A stretch of 64,000 nucleotides of DNA from Gammaproteobacteria bacterium (GCA_025350055.1 JANXYK010000024.1:1-64000), one strand, 5' to 3'. Shown: positions 49,523 to 59,638, counted from the first letter of the stretch. The notes: generated from the sequence alone by a model not told the origin. Numbers and translations: made by a program.

Positions 49523-50587
49523 ATGGTCGACTACATAGGCGTCAGCGACGTCGCACGAATCATCAACACCATGGGCGCCGGCGAATTCATTGAGCGCCTG
49601 GCGCAGCAGATCGAGGCGGACTACCAGCGTTGGGGTCAGTTCGAGAAGTCGGCGCGCCTGGCGAGTCACTCGCCGGTAGGCGTGATCGAGCTGATGCCCA
49701 CGAGCGATGGGACCCTCTACTCTTTCAAGTACGTGAATGGGCATCCGAAGAACACGGCCGAGGGTCTGCTGACGGTCACGGCCTTTGGAGTATTGGCGGA
49801 TGTGGCCACCGGCTACCCGCTGCTGCTCTCGGAGCTCACGGTCAGCACCGCGCTGCGCACCGCGGCGATGTCGGCGCTGGCTGCGAAGTGGTTGGCGCGC
49901 CCCGATGCGCGCGTGATGGCGCTGATCGGCAATGGCGCGCAGAGTGAATTCCAGAGCATCGGCTTCCATCGCATGCTGGGCATCCGTGAGCTGCGGCTGT
50001 TCGATGTCGATGCGCTGGCCACCGCCAAGCTGGAGCGGAACCTGCGCGCGATGCCCGAACTCGATGACCTTAAAATCGTCCGCGCATCATCCACGGCCGA
50101 GGCCTGTCGCGGCGCCGACATCATCACCACTGTGACGGCCGACAAGTGCAATGCCGTGATCCTCACGCCACCGATGGTGCGGCCCGGCGTGCATATCAAT
50201 GCCGTGGGCGGCGATTGCCCGGGCAAGACCGAGTTGCATGCCGATGTGCTGCGCATGCCCGACGTGCGCGTGGTGGTGGAATACGAACCGCAGTCGCGCA
50301 TCGAAGGCGAGATCCAGCAAATGCCGGCCGACTACCCGGTGACCGAGTTTGCGCAGGTATGCAGCCGGCAGGTCGCCGCGCGCAGCTCAGCCGAACAGAT
50401 CACGATCTTCGATTCGGTTGGCTTTGCGCTCGAGGATTACTCGGTGCTGCGCTTCCTGCACGCGCTGGTCCAGGAACAGCGTAGCCCCCGGCAGATTGAT
50501 CTGGTGCCGGCGCTCGAGGATCCGAAGGACCTGTTCGGCGGCACGCTCGGCGGCCAGCGTCGCGCGACGCTGCGCCGGGTCTCCTAG
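49523..50587 (+). CDS. ocd: Ornithine cyclodeaminase
   Basis: 354 residues from ATG 49523 with AGGAGAG seven bases upstream. The OCD/mu-crystallin fold: 'SFKYVNGHPKNTAEGL', NAD-binding 'ALIGNGAQSEFQSIGF' and the catalytic Asp in 'AVGGDCPGKTEL'. Length and motifs match Pseudomonas-type OCD. Converts L-ornithine to L-proline and ammonia. Seven bp before the arginase gene, giving a two-step arginine-to-proline route. Confidence 0.94.
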   Translation: MVDYIGVSDVARIINTMGAGEFIERLAQQIEADYQRWGQFEKSARLASHSPVGVIELMPTSDGTLYSFKYVNGHPKNTAEGLLTVTAFGVLADVATGYPLLLSELTVSTALRTAAMSALAAKWLARPDARVMALIGNGAQSEFQSIGFHRMLGIRELRLFDVDALATAKLERNLRAMPELDDLKIVRASSTAEACRGADIITTVTADKCNAVILTPPMVRPGVHINAVGGDCPGKTELHADVLRMPDVRVVVEYEPQSRIEGEIQQMPADYPVTEFAQVCSRQVAARSSAEQITIFDSVGFALEDYSVLRFLHALVQEQRSPRQIDLVPALEDPKDLFGGTLGGQRRATLRRVS

Positions 50588-50594
50588 GCGCATC

Positions 50595-51509
50595 GTGGGC
50601 GCCCAGGTTTCGCTGATCGGTGCACCCACGGACATCGGTGCCGGCATGCGCGGCGCCTCAATGGGCCCCGAAGCGCTGCGGGTCGCGCGACTGCGTGACA
50701 CGCTGGAATCGCTCGGCGTCGAGGTCGTCGATCGCGGTGATCTGGCGGGCCCTGCGAATCCCGAATTGCCGCCGCAGGGTGGTTACCGCCACCTGCCGCA
50801 GGTGCAGGCCTGGTGCCAGAGCGTGCACGATGCGGTGTACGCGGAGCTGCGTGGCAACCGGCTGCCGATACTGCTGGGTGGCGACCATGCCTTGAGCATC
50901 GGTTCGATCAGTGCGGTGGCGCGCCATTGCCGCGAGCAGCGCCGGAGCCTGCGCGTGCTGTGGCTCGATGCGCACGCGGACTTCAACACCAGCGAACTCA
51001 CGCCCAGCGGCAACCTGCACGGCATGCCGGTGGCCTGCCTGTACGGTTTCGGCCCGCAGGCGCTCACCGCCATGAGCGGTGCGACGCCAGCGCTCGCGCC
51101 AGGCTCGATACGCGAGGTGGGCATCCGCAGCGTCGACCAGGGTGAGAAGCGATTCGTGCACGAAGTGGGCCTCGAAGTCTTCGACATGCGCTACATCGAC
51201 GAAGTGGGCATGCGCCGCACGCTCGAGGTCGCGCTCGAATCGCTCCCGCGCGATGCGCACCTGCACGTGAGTTTCGATGTAGATTTCCTCGATCCGGATA
51301 TCGCGCCGGGCGTGGGCACCACCGTGCCTGGCGGGCCTTCGTACCGCGAGGCGCAGTTGTGCATGGAAATGATCGCCGATACGGGTCGCATGGCCTCGAT
51401 CGACATCGTGGAATTGAATCCGGCGCTTGATCTGCGCAATCGCACGGCCGAAGTGGCCGTGGACCTGGTTGCGTCGCTGTTCGGCAAGAGCACCTTGATG
51501 CGCCGTTGA
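50595..51509 (+). CDS. rocF: Arginase
   Basis: 304 residues from GTG 50595. Ureohydrolase motifs with Mn ligands: 'LLGGDHALSIGS', 'LWLDAHADFNT' and 'VSFDVDFLDPDIAPGVGT', plus the N-terminal 'GAPTDIGAGMRGASMGPEALR'. The spacing 'SGNLHGMP' fits arginase rather than agmatinase. Splits arginine to ornithine and urea; ornithine goes to the upstream cyclodeaminase. No urease genes in the window. Confidence 0.94.
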   Translation: MGAQVSLIGAPTDIGAGMRGASMGPEALRVARLRDTLESLGVEVVDRGDLAGPANPELPPQGGYRHLPQVQAWCQSVHDAVYAELRGNRLPILLGGDHALSIGSISAVARHCREQRRSLRVLWLDAHADFNTSELTPSGNLHGMPVACLYGFGPQALTAMSGATPALAPGSIREVGIRSVDQGEKRFVHEVGLEVFDMRYIDEVGMRRTLEVALESLPRDAHLHVSFDVDFLDPDIAPGVGTTVPGGPSYREAQLCMEMIADTGRMASIDIVELNPALDLRNRTAEVAVDLVASLFGKSTLMRR

Positions 51510-51546
51510 GGCGCCTTCCGCTGCGCGGGCGCGGCGACGCACGCGC

Positions 51547-52008
51547 TCAGAACACGCCCAACGCCAATCCCGCGACAAAGGTCTGTCCCAGTTCGCGGCA
51601 ACGCTGCAGATCCTCTGCTGTTGGTTCGCCCCGCACGATGATCGCCTCGGCGACCGGCTTCCAGCGATAGCCCAGTGCAATGCGCTCCACCGAATTGACG
51701 GTGCCGCTGCCATCATTCCCGGCGCTGACGAACAGTGCATACGGCAGGCTTTCGACCTTGCCTTCCACCGCGTAGAAAGTGCGATCCATGAAATCCTTGA
51801 CCGCCCCCGACATGTAACCGAAATGCTCGGGCGTGCCGATCAGCAGCCCTTGTGCCCAGAGCAGGTCGTCGGCGCCCGCCTGCAGTGCCGGCAGTGCGCG
51901 GCACTCGAACGACTCTTCGGCCAGATCCAAGCCGGCGCGCACCGCCTGCACCAGGGTCGCGGTGCGTCCGCCCGCGTGTCCACCGTAGATCAACAGAATG
52001 CGTGTCAT
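51547..52008 (-). CDS. Flavodoxin/NADPH-dependent FMN reductase-like protein
   Basis: 153 residues from ATG 52008. Flavodoxin-fold start 'ILLIYGGHAGGRTATLV' gives the FMN phosphate loop, 'IGTPEHFGYMSGAVKDFMDRT' the WrbA/flavodoxin family central motif. Small single-domain flavoprotein; redox partner unknown. Divergent from fliM and convergent with arginase. Confidence 0.82.
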   Translation of the reverse strand: MTRILLIYGGHAGGRTATLVQAVRAGLDLAEESFECRALPALQAGADDLLWAQGLLIGTPEHFGYMSGAVKDFMDRTFYAVEGKVESLPYALFVSAGNDGSGTVNSVERIALGYRWKPVAEAIIVRGEPTAEDLQRCRELGQTFVAGLALGVF

Positions 52009-52211
52009 GCCTGCCGGTTCCCTGTTCCGAACGCCCCCAGAAGTAGCCCGACCATTATGGGCTGGCGCCGCAGCCGGCGGAAACGCTGGAAAATCGACGC
52101 TTCCTCTTGCTGGTGGCCCCAAAGCGTGACGCGCGTCTCACAGTGCGCCGGCACGCGCTTTGCAATGTTTCAGGCAACCAACGTAGCCATTGCCACGAGG
52201 AGGGTCATGCC

Positions 52212-53225
52212 ATGAGCGCCGGTGCGGAAGTACTAGCCCAGGAAGAGATCGATGCCCTGCTCAAGGGAGTCGACAACAGTGCCGTACAGGTCGAGGCTGG
52301 AGCCTCGGTGCCCGGCGAAGTGCGCACCTATGATCTGGCCAGCCAGATGCGAGGCGTGCGCGGACGGGTCGCGGCGCTCGATCTGATCAACGAACGCCTG
52401 GCGCGACTGCTGCGCACGGGCCTCTACAACATGGTCCGCCGGAATCCCGAGATCACGGTCGCGACGCTCCAGGTGCTGAAATACAGCGAGTACCTGCAGA
52501 CCCTGCAGGTGCCCGCGAGCCTAAACATCGTCAAGCTGACACCGCTCCGTGGCAACGCGATGTTTGTGCTCGATGCGCGCCTGGTGTTCACGCTGGTGGA
52601 CAATTTCTTCGGCGGCACGGGCCGCAACGCCAAGATCGAAGGCCGTGATTTCACCGGCACCGAGAGCCGCATCGTGCAGATGGTGCTGCGCCAGGTGTTT
52701 GCCGATTTCAAGGAAGCCTGGGCACCGCTACGCGCGCTCGAGGTCGAATACCAGGGCTCGGAAAACAATCCGCAGTTTGCGGGCATTGTCGGCCCTGCCG
52801 ACACGGTCATTGTCAGCAGCTTCAAGATCGAGCTGGAAGGTGGCGGCGGCGAGCTGCATGTGGTCACGCCCAACGCGATGATCGAGCAGGTCAAGGAACT
52901 GCAGGGCAGCAGCGCGCCGGGCGAGCGCGGCAGCGCCGATGAGCGCTGGACCCAGGCCTTGCGCGAGGAGCTCAGGGAAGTGAGCGTCGAGGTAGTCCCC
53001 TTCCTCGGCCAGACCGTGCTGACTGTCGGCCAATTGCTGAACCTGAAACCCGGCGATGTGATTCCCTGCGATTTCGATGGCCATGCCACGCTGCTGGCCG
53101 ATGGCCTGCCACTGTTGCGCGGCACGCTGGGCGCCTCACGCGGCCAGCAGGCCATCAAGGTGGTGGGGCAGCTGCTGCCACCGGCATCCTCGGGTAGCAG
53201 CGATCCGGTGGATCACGCCGCATGA
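52212..53225 (+). CDS. fliM: Flagellar motor switch protein FliM
   Basis: 338 residues. The N-terminal CheY-P binding peptide 'LAQEEIDALL' is present, then the CheC-like middle domain ('FDLASQ'-like 'YDLASQMRGVRGRVAAL', 'GNAMFVLDARLVFTLVDNFFGG') and a C-terminal SpoA domain ('VPFLGQTVLTVGQLLNLKPGDVI' in outline). Very strong Shine-Dalgarno (GAGGAGGG). Forms the C-ring with FliN. The rest of the fliK-fliR operon that usually surrounds it is absent. Confidence 0.97.
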   Translation: MSAGAEVLAQEEIDALLKGVDNSAVQVEAGASVPGEVRTYDLASQMRGVRGRVAALDLINERLARLLRTGLYNMVRRNPEITVATLQVLKYSEYLQTLQVPASLNIVKLTPLRGNAMFVLDARLVFTLVDNFFGGTGRNAKIEGRDFTGTESRIVQMVLRQVFADFKEAWAPLRALEVEYQGSENNPQFAGIVGPADTVIVSSFKIELEGGGGELHVVTPNAMIEQVKELQGSSAPGERGSADERWTQALREELREVSVEVVPFLGQTVLTVGQLLNLKPGDVIPCDFDGHATLLADGLPLLRGTLGASRGQQAIKVVGQLLPPASSGSSDPVDHAA

Positions 53226-53515
53226 ACATGGTGAATCCTGCGGCCGCCGAGTCCGGCAGCCTCGCGGCGCTACAGGATCTGCAGGTCACGCTGGCGATGG
53301 AAGTTGGGCGCACCACCATCACGGTGCGCGAGCTGTTGCAGTTGACGGCCGGCTCGGTGCTCGAGCTGCAACGCAGTACCAGCGAAGCCTTTGACGTACT
53401 GGTCAACGGCACTTTGCTGGCACATGGCGAACCCGTGGTGGTGAATGAACGCTGTGGCGTACGTCTCACTGAGGTCGTGCGACCCAACGAACGGCGGCAA
53501 TACCCCGGCCGATAG
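53222..53515 (+). CDS. fliN: Flagellar motor switch protein FliN
   Basis: 97 residues, essentially one SpoA domain ('DLQVTLAMEVGRTTITVRELLQLTAGSVLELQRS' in outline, 'VLVNGTLLAHGEPVVVNERCGVRLTEVV'). Shorter N-terminus than E. coli FliN. Overlaps the fliM stop by 4 bp. With FliM it sets rotor direction. After it, 104 bp without a gene precede a PAP2 phosphatase; fliOPQR do not follow. Confidence 0.95.
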   Translation: MNMVNPAAAESGSLAALQDLQVTLAMEVGRTTITVRELLQLTAGSVLELQRSTSEAFDVLVNGTLLAHGEPVVVNERCGVRLTEVVRPNERRQYPGR

Positions 53516-53619
53516 TCCAGTCTGTGAGCCGGTACCGCCTCATGCCGGTCGGCCAGGATTCGCGGTGGTGCTAAAGTGCGCTGCCAATCGCCATCCGGAT
53601 TGGCGAGGGATTCCTGCAC

Positions 53620-54342
53620 ATGCACCCGCTGGCAGCCATTGCGGCTCTCGATGATCGATGCCTGATCTGGCTCAACAGCTTCGTGGGCCGGTGGCCGCTG
53701 TTCGACCGGATCGTTGGTTTCCTGCTGGATAGCGACGAACTCAAGTTCGGCGTGCTGGTCGCGATCTTCTACTGGCTCTGGTTCCGCTACGACCCGCCTG
53801 ATCAGCCCAAGCGAGCCATCCTGGCGACCACCGCACTCGGCAGTCTGGTCGCCGTGCTGGTGACACGTGCGCTGGTAGTGCTGCTGCCGTTCCGCGATCG
53901 GCCACTGGTGCGCCCGGAGCTGCATCTGCATCTTCCCCTCGCCCCCGACCTGTCGCTGCGCACCTGGAGCGCTTTTCCGAGCGACCATGCCGTGCTTTCC
54001 TTTGCCCTGGCCACAGGCTTCTGGATGGTTTCACGGCCGACCGGCATCGTCGCCTACATTCATTCGGCACTGATCATCTGCATGCCGCGCATGTACTACG
54101 GCCTGCATCACCCCAGTGACCTGCTGGGCGGTGCACTGATCGGCATCGTGTTCGTCAGGCTCCTGACACTCGAAGTCGTTTCGCGGCCGGTGATGGTGCG
54201 CGTGCTGTACCTGGAGCAGCGGCACCGTGGCGTCTTCTACCTGTGCTTCTTCCTGTTGCTGCAGCAGATGGTGGTGCTGTTCAACAACCTGCGCGCCGTC
54301 ATATCGCTGATGATGAAAGTACTGCGCGGCGTGGTCGGCTAG
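53620..54342 (+). CDS. PAP2-superfamily membrane phosphatase
   Basis: 240 residues with six hydrophobic segments. The PAP2 catalytic motifs are in order: 'LPFRDRP' (K/RxxxxxxRP type), 'AFPSDHAVL' (PSGH-like, S/D variant) and 'RMYYGLHHPSDLLGG' (SRxxxxxHxxxD-like with nucleophilic His). Likely acts on undecaprenyl pyrophosphate or phosphatidate at the periplasmic face. Alone in its unit. Confidence 0.88.
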   Translation: MHPLAAIAALDDRCLIWLNSFVGRWPLFDRIVGFLLDSDELKFGVLVAIFYWLWFRYDPPDQPKRAILATTALGSLVAVLVTRALVVLLPFRDRPLVRPELHLHLPLAPDLSLRTWSAFPSDHAVLSFALATGFWMVSRPTGIVAYIHSALIICMPRMYYGLHHPSDLLGGALIGIVFVRLLTLEVVSRPVMVRVLYLEQRHRGVFYLCFFLLLQQMVVLFNNLRAVISLMMKVLRGVVG

Positions 54343-54375
54343 CGCGACTGTATGCGTAGTGCGCCCGCGCGGGAA

Positions 54376-55002
54376 TCAGCCCGCGGGCATGCCGTCGAAG
54401 AATTCCACCACACCGGTTTCGAGCGAGTACTCGGCGCCGACCACCAGCAGACCGTTTTCTTCGCTCAGTTCCTCGAGAATTTCCGAGCCGTGGCGCAGGT
54501 GATAAGCCGAGACCCGGACGTTGGCGCGCACCGCATGGCGCAGCAGCGCTTCGTGGTCGTGGCGCAGGTCGGTATCCAGCAGCGTTTCGATCGAGGGGCG
54601 TACGCGATCAACGATCGAGCGCAGGTTGCGTGAGCGCTGGTCGCGCGGCCGCTGCAGATCCTCGAGCGTGGCCTGAATGGCGCCGCACTGCGAGTGACCG
54701 AGTACCACCACCAGGCGCGTGCCGAAGCGCTCAGCCGCGAATTCCACGCTGCCAATCTGCGAGGCGGCGATCACGTTGCCGGCCACGCGGATCACGAACA
54801 GGTCGCCGAGTCCCTGGTCGAAGACGATCTCGGCGGGCACGCGCGAGTCGGAACAGCCCAGGATGATCGCAAAGGGTTCCTGGCCCGCCATCAATGCGTG
54901 CCTGCGCAACCGACCCTGAGACTGCGCGTCGTTGCGCACTTCGGCGACGAAGCGTGCATTGCCTTCGCGCAAGCGTTCAAGTGCCTCGAGAGCCGTGATC
55001 AT
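54376..55002 (-). CDS. can: Beta-carbonic anhydrase
   Basis: 208 residues. Zinc ligands and active-site dyad of the beta class: 'ILGCSDSRVPAE' (Cys and Asp-Arg) and 'VLGHSQCGAI' (His and Cys). Hydrates CO2 to bicarbonate in the cytoplasm. 27 bp downstream of an OsmC gene on the same strand. Confidence 0.95.
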   Translation of the reverse strand: MITALEALERLREGNARFVAEVRNDAQSQGRLRRHALMAGQEPFAIILGCSDSRVPAEIVFDQGLGDLFVIRVAGNVIAASQIGSVEFAAERFGTRLVVVLGHSQCGAIQATLEDLQRPRDQRSRNLRSIVDRVRPSIETLLDTDLRHDHEALLRHAVRANVRVSAYHLRHGSEILEELSEENGLLVVGAEYSLETGVVEFFDGMPAG

Positions 55003-55029
55003 CGTGCAGTATCCTCTGGGCGCGGCACC

Positions 55030-55458
55030 TTACATGGGTTCAAGTTTGGCGTGCAATGTGATCGCCGCGTTGAACAGTCGCGAGACCGGGCAGTTGCTCT
55101 TGGCGCCCGTGGCGATCTGCTCGAACTGGGCGGCTGCGATGCCGGGCACCCAGGCCTCGGTCTCCAGGTGCACGGTGGAGATGGTCCAGGCACCGCCCAC
55201 CTGCTCGAGGGTCACGGTTGCCTGGGTGGCGAGCCGTTTAGGCGTAAAGCCCGCCTTGCCCAGCTCCGCGGTCAAGGCCATCGTGAAGCAGCCCGCATGC
55301 GCGGCGGCCAGCAATTCCTCCGGGTTGGTGTGGGCGGCAGCCTCGAAGCGTGAGGCAAACGAATAGGCGGTCTCCTTGAGCACGCCGCTGTGCGTCGCCA
55401 GCGCTCCCGAGCCTTGCTTCAGATCGCCGTGCCAGATAGCCGATGCGCTGCGTTTCAT
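55030..55458 (-). CDS. OsmC-family peroxiredoxin
   Basis: 142 residues from ATG 55458, which has GGAGGGAGC upstream. The two redox cysteines are in 'AAHAGCFTMAL' and 'SNCPVSRLF'; length and 'TNPEELLAAAHAGCF' fit OsmC rather than Ohr. Reduces organic hydroperoxides with lipoylated dihydrolipoamide systems in some species, an apt neighbour for the divergent 2-oxoglutarate dehydrogenase operon. Confidence 0.93.
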   Translation of the reverse strand: MKRSASAIWHGDLKQGSGALATHSGVLKETAYSFASRFEAAAHTNPEELLAAAHAGCFTMALTAELGKAGFTPKRLATQATVTLEQVGGAWTISTVHLETEAWVPGIAAAQFEQIATGAKSNCPVSRLFNAAITLHAKLEPM

Positions 55459-55517
55459 GCTCCCTCCGGATGGCCTTTTAATGGGGGCGAAATACACCCT
55501 CTTGGGCTACACTAGAC

Positions 55518-55562
55518 GCTGGCTTATGTCATGTCTATACCGTTGAGCCAGCAGCTTTTTTT
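55518..55562 (+). promoter_or_regulatory. Terminator-like hairpin and U7 tract in the sucA leader
   Basis: GCTGGCT (55518-55524) and AGCCAGC (55546-55552) form a perfect 7-bp stem with a 21-base loop, followed three bases later by seven Ts (55556-55562). This has the shape of an intrinsic terminator but lies 16 bp before the sucA start codon on the coding strand, where an attenuator is more likely than the end of any gene, since the upstream gene runs the other way. Confidence 0.5.
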
Positions 55563-55577
55563 GAGGACCGAGCGCCG

Positions 55578-58451
55578 ATGGCCCCGACTTTGGCTGATTT
55601 GATCGCTTCCACGCCGCTCTCCGGCGGCAACGCCGCTTATGTCGAATCGGTTTACGAGCGTTACCTGGAAGATCACGATGCGGTGGATGCGCAGTGGCGC
55701 GAGCTGTTCGACGCACTGCCGCCGAGTGCGCATGCAGATGTTGCGCATGCCGGCATCGTGGAACAACTCACGCAGCGTATGCGTGCGCCGCCCACTGCGC
55801 ATGCGGTGCCCGCACAGTTGCACGCCGAGAGCGAGAAGCAGGGCGCGGTCTCGCGCCTGGTGCAGACCTACAGCAATCGCGGTCACCTGATCGCGCACAT
55901 CGATCCGCTGGGGATGATGCAGCGTGAGCGTCCGTATGTGCTCGACCCCGAGTACGTTGGTCTCACGCAGTCAGACATGGATACCGAGTTCTACACCAGC
56001 ACGCGCAACGAGTGGCTGCCGCGCCGCGCGCCCTTGCGCGAGATCCTCGCGCGCCTCGAGCAGGTGTACTGCAGTTCGATCGGCGCCGAGTTCGCGCATG
56101 TGTCGAACACCGAAGAGCGTCTGTGGCTGCAGGATGAATTCCAGCTCGGACGCGTGCGCCAGAAATTCTCCGCCGAGGCGCGGCGCAATATCCTCTGGCA
56201 ACTCACCGCGGCCGAGGGCCTCGAGCGCTACCTGCATACGCGCTTCGTCGGCCAGAAGCGTTTCTCGCTCGAGGGCGGCGAGGCGCTGATCGCGCTGCTC
56301 GATGATCTGGTGCAGGAGAGCGGTCGCGGCGGCGTCGAGGAAACCATCATTGGCATGGCGCATCGCGGCCGGCTCAACGTGCTGGTCAATGTGCTGGGCA
56401 AATCGCCGGGTGAATTGTTCTCGGAGTTCGAGGGCAAGCATCACCAGCCGGCTGGCTCGGGCGATGTGAAGTATCACAAGGGATTCTCCGTCGACCTGCG
56501 CACGCCGGGCGGCAATGTGCACGTGGCCCTCGCGTTCAATCCCTCGCACCTTGAGATCGTGAATCCGGTGGTCGAGGGTTCGGTGCGCGCCCGCCAGGAG
56601 CGGCGCGGCGATACCGTGGGCGAGAAGGTGTTGCCGGTGCTGATCCACGGCGATGCGGCGTTTGCGGGCCAGGGCGTGGTGATGGAAACCCTGCAGCTCT
56701 CGCAGACCCGCGGCTATTCGACCGGCGGCACCATCCATGTGGTGATCAACAACCAGGTGGGTTTCACGACCAGCGATCCGCGCGATGCGCGCTCGACGCT
56801 CTATTGCAGCGATGTCGCCAAGATGATCGAGGCGCCGATCCTGCACGTGAATGGCGATGATGCCGAGGCGGTGATCTTCGCGACCCGCTTTGCGTTGCTG
56901 TATCGCCAGCACTTTCACAAGGATTTCGTGATCGACCTGGTGTGCTACCGGCGTCTGGGTCACAACGAGGCCGACGAGCCCGCCGCCACGCAACCGCAGA
57001 TGTACCAGACGATCCGCCAGCATCAGCCGGTCCGCAAGCTCTATGCGGAGCAGCTGGTCGCCGATGGTGTGCTGAGCGCGGCCGACGCCGAGCGCATGGT
57101 CGAGCAGTATCGCAGCGCGCTCGATGAGGGCCGGCACCAGCTGCATCCCTCGCTCGGCATGATCGGCAACAAGTTCACCGTGGACTGGTCGCGTTACCAG
57201 AGCGTCGACAATCACGAACCGGTGCGCACCTCGTTGCCAGCTGCCAAGCTGGCGAGTCTGGGTCGACGCATACTGCAGTACCCGGAAGGCTTCACGCTGC
57301 ATCCACGCGTGGCGCAGATCGTCGTCAACCGTTCGAAGATGCTGGCCGGCGAATTGCCGCTCGACTGGGGCTGCGCCGAGACGCTGGCCTACGCTTCGCT
57401 CGTGGATAGCGACATTGCGCTGCGCTTGTCGGGTCAGGACGTGGGCCGCGGTACTTTCTTTCACCGCCATGCGGTGCTGCACGACCAGGGTTCGGCGCGT
57501 CGCTATATTCCGCTGCAACACATCAAGGAAGGCCAGCCGCGCGTCAGCATTATCGACTCGGTGCTCTCGGAAGAGGCAGTGTTGGGCTTCGAGTACGGCT
57601 ATTCCAGTACCAGCCCCGATTGCCTGGTGATCTGGGAAGGGCAGTTCGGCGACTTCGTGAACGGCGCACAGGTGCTGATCGACCAGTTCATTTCCTCGGG
57701 CGAAGCGAAGTGGGGTCGGCTCAGCGCGCTGACGTTGTTCCTGCCGCATGGCTACGAAGGGCAGGGGCCGGAGCATTCCTCAGCGCGACTCGAACGCTTC
57801 CTGCAGCTGTGTGCCGAGAACAACATGCAGGTGTGCGTGCCTTCCACGCCTGCGCAGATGTTCCACATGCTGCGCCGGCAGATGCTGCGTCCGTTGCGCA
57901 AGCCTCTGATCGTGATGACGCCCAAGAGCCTGCTGCGCCATGAACTCTCGGTCTCGAGCCTGGCCGAGCTCAGCAGCGGCGGCTTTGCCACGGTGATCGA
58001 TGAGCTCGATGCCTTGAATCCGGAACAGGTCGAGCGCGTGGTGTTCTGCAGCGGCAAGGTGTACTTCGACCTGCTGCGCACGCGCCGTACCGAGGGCAAC
58101 AACAACGTGGCGCTGGTGCGCATCGAGCAGCTCTACCCGTTTCCGGTGTTGGAGTACCAGACTGCACTGGCACGCTATCCCAACGCGATCGATATCGTCT
58201 GGTGCCAGGAAGAGCCGCAGAACCAGGGGGCGTGGTACCAGATCCGCCATCGCCTGCAGGAACTCGCCGGTGAGCGGCGCCCGGTGTATTACGCCGGCCG
58301 CGCTTCGGCGTCGGCGCCGGCCACGGGCCTGGCGCGCATCCACGAGAGCGAACAACGCCAGCTGGTGCAGAGCGCACTCAGTGGCGATACGGCCGAGCAC
58401 GCGGCACGGGCGCAGACGCGCACCGCGCTGCCCAAGAGGAAAAGTTCATGA
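55578..58451 (+). CDS. sucA: 2-oxoglutarate dehydrogenase E1 component
   Basis: 957 residues, normal for bacterial OGDH E1. N-terminal E2-binding segment '[24 protein letters not shown]', then the thiamine-diphosphate fold: '[17 protein letters not shown]', '[12 protein letters not shown]', '[18 protein letters not shown]' with the cofactor-binding GDAAF, and C-terminal '[24 protein letters not shown]' in outline. Decarboxylates 2-oxoglutarate and succinylates E2 lipoate. First gene of an sucA-sucB-lpdA operon (4-bp overlap, 2-bp gap). Confidence 0.98.
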   Translation: MAPTLADLIASTPLSGGNAAYVESVYERYLEDHDAVDAQWRELFDALPPSAHADVAHAGIVEQLTQRMRAPPTAHAVPAQLHAESEKQGAVSRLVQTYSNRGHLIAHIDPLGMMQRERPYVLDPEYVGLTQSDMDTEFYTSTRNEWLPRRAPLREILARLEQVYCSSIGAEFAHVSNTEERLWLQDEFQLGRVRQKFSAEARRNILWQLTAAEGLERYLHTRFVGQKRFSLEGGEALIALLDDLVQESGRGGVEETIIGMAHRGRLNVLVNVLGKSPGELFSEFEGKHHQPAGSGDVKYHKGFSVDLRTPGGNVHVALAFNPSHLEIVNPVVEGSVRARQERRGDTVGEKVLPVLIHGDAAFAGQGVVMETLQLSQTRGYSTGGTIHVVINNQVGFTTSDPRDARSTLYCSDVAKMIEAPILHVNGDDAEAVIFATRFALLYRQHFHKDFVIDLVCYRRLGHNEADEPAATQPQMYQTIRQHQPVRKLYAEQLVADGVLSAADAERMVEQYRSALDEGRHQLHPSLGMIGNKFTVDWSRYQSVDNHEPVRTSLPAAKLASLGRRILQYPEGFTLHPRVAQIVVNRSKMLAGELPLDWGCAETLAYASLVDSDIALRLSGQDVGRGTFFHRHAVLHDQGSARRYIPLQHIKEGQPRVSIIDSVLSEEAVLGFEYGYSSTSPDCLVIWEGQFGDFVNGAQVLIDQFISSGEAKWGRLSALTLFLPHGYEGQGPEHSSARLERFLQLCAENNMQVCVPSTPAQMFHMLRRQMLRPLRKPLIVMTPKSLLRHELSVSSLAELSSGGFATVIDELDALNPEQVERVVFCSGKVYFDLLRTRRTEGNNNVALVRIEQLYPFPVLEYQTALARYPNAIDIVWCQEEPQNQGAWYQIRHRLQELAGERRPVYYAGRASASAPATGLARIHESEQRQLVQSALSGDTAEHAARAQTRTALPKRKSS

Positions 58452-59638
58452 GCGTTGAAATCCGAGTACCGCAACTGCCCGAGTCGGTGGCCGATGCCAC
58501 GCTGGTCGCCTGGCGCAAGCAGCCTGGCCAGAGTGTCAGCCGCGACGAGAACCTGGCTGATCTCGAGACCGACAAGGTCGTGCTCGAGGTGCCGGCCTCG
58601 ATCTCTGGCGTACTGCAGGAGATCCGCGTGACGGCGGGCACCAGCGTCAAGAGTGGCGAGCTGCTGGCGATCATCGCGCCGGGCGCCGCTGCGGGTGCGA
58701 GCACTGCTGCAACGCCGGCCGCCGTTACCGCTACGGCTGCGCCCGCGCCGGTTGCAGGCGCGGCCAAGCTCGGTCCGGCCGCACAACGCGTGGCCGAAGA
58801 GCTTGGGCTCAGCAACACGACGATCCTCGCGGCTTCCAAAGGTGGTCGCGCGTCGAAGTCAGACTTGCTGGCGGCAGGCAACGGCGTGGCCGCCCAGGCC
58901 AAGTCCGCAGCGGCCAAGCCAGTGGCAGCGCGCGGTGCGCGCGCCGAGCAGCGCGTGCCGATGACGCGCCTGCGGCAGCGCATCGCCGAACGACTGGTGC
59001 AGGCGCAATCGACGCAGGCACTGCTGACTACCTTTAATGAGGTCGACCTGACGCATGTGAATGAACTGCGCGCGCGTTACAAGGATGGCTTCGAGAAGCA
59101 GCATGGCGTGAAACTGGGCTTCATGGCGTTCTTCATCAAGGCTGCGATCGAAGGACTGAAGCGCTATCCGGTGATGAACGCATCGGTCGAAGGCACCGAC
59201 ATCATCTATCACGAGTATTTCGACATCGGTGTTGCGGTTTCCACCGAGCGCGGCTTGATGGTGCCGGTGCTGCGCGATGCGGATGTGCTCGATTTTGCCG
59301 GCATCGAGCGCGGCATCGCCGACTACGCGCAGCGCGCGCGCAACGGCACGATCGGGCTCGATGACCTTACCGGAGGCACTTTCAGCATCACCAACGGCGG
59401 CGTGTTCGGCTCGCTTCTGTCGACGCCGATCGTCAATGCGCCGCAGAGCGCGATACTCGGCATGCACAAGACGCAGCAGCGGCCGATGGTGGTCGATAGT
59501 GCAGTGGTGGCGCGGCCGATGATGTATCTCGCGCTCAGCTACGATCATCGCATCATCGACGGGCGCGAGGCGGTGCAGTTCCTGGTGACGGTCAAGGATT
59601 GCCTCGAGGATCCGGGCCGCATGCTGCTGGGAGTCTGA
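58448..59638 (+). CDS. sucB: Dihydrolipoamide succinyltransferase E2 (OGDH)
   Basis: 396 residues. One lipoyl domain with the lipoylated Lys in '[10 protein letters not shown]' (about 43), an Ala/Pro linker, an E1/E3-binding domain ('[14 protein letters not shown]...GRASKSDLL'), a second linker and the catalytic core with '[12 protein letters not shown]' (catalytic His and Asp). Forms the 24-mer core. ATG overlaps the sucA stop. Confidence 0.97.
   Translation: MSVEIRVPQLPESVADATLVAWRKQPGQSVSRDENLADLETDKVVLEVPASISGVLQEIRVTAGTSVKSGELLAIIAPGAAAGASTAATPAAVTATAAPAPVAGAAKLGPAAQRVAEELGLSNTTILAASKGGRASKSDLLAAGNGVAAQAKSAAAKPVAARGARAEQRVPMTRLRQRIAERLVQAQSTQALLTTFNEVDLTHVNELRARYKDGFEKQHGVKLGFMAFFIKAAIEGLKRYPVMNASVEGTDIIYHEYFDIGVAVSTERGLMVPVLRDADVLDFAGIERGIADYAQRARNGTIGLDDLTGGTFSITNGGVFGSLLSTPIVNAPQSAILGMHKTQQRPMVVDSAVVARPMMYLALSYDHRIIDGREAVQFLVTVKDCLEDPGRMLLGV

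Noticed and set aside
52107-52211. N-terminal extension of FliM from 52107
   Set aside because: The conserved N-terminal CheY-binding peptide begins just after ATG 52212, which carries a very strong ribosome-binding site.
54363-54388. GC-rich near-palindrome (GCCCGC...GCGGGC) at the end of the carbonic anhydrase gene
   Set aside because: Overlaps the last codons, has no T-run and is the kind of dyad common at this GC content; not called a terminator.
55971-57776. 601-codon minus-strand frame inside sucA
   Set aside because: Antisense shadow of a highly conserved enzyme; no family resemblance and no ribosome-binding site.
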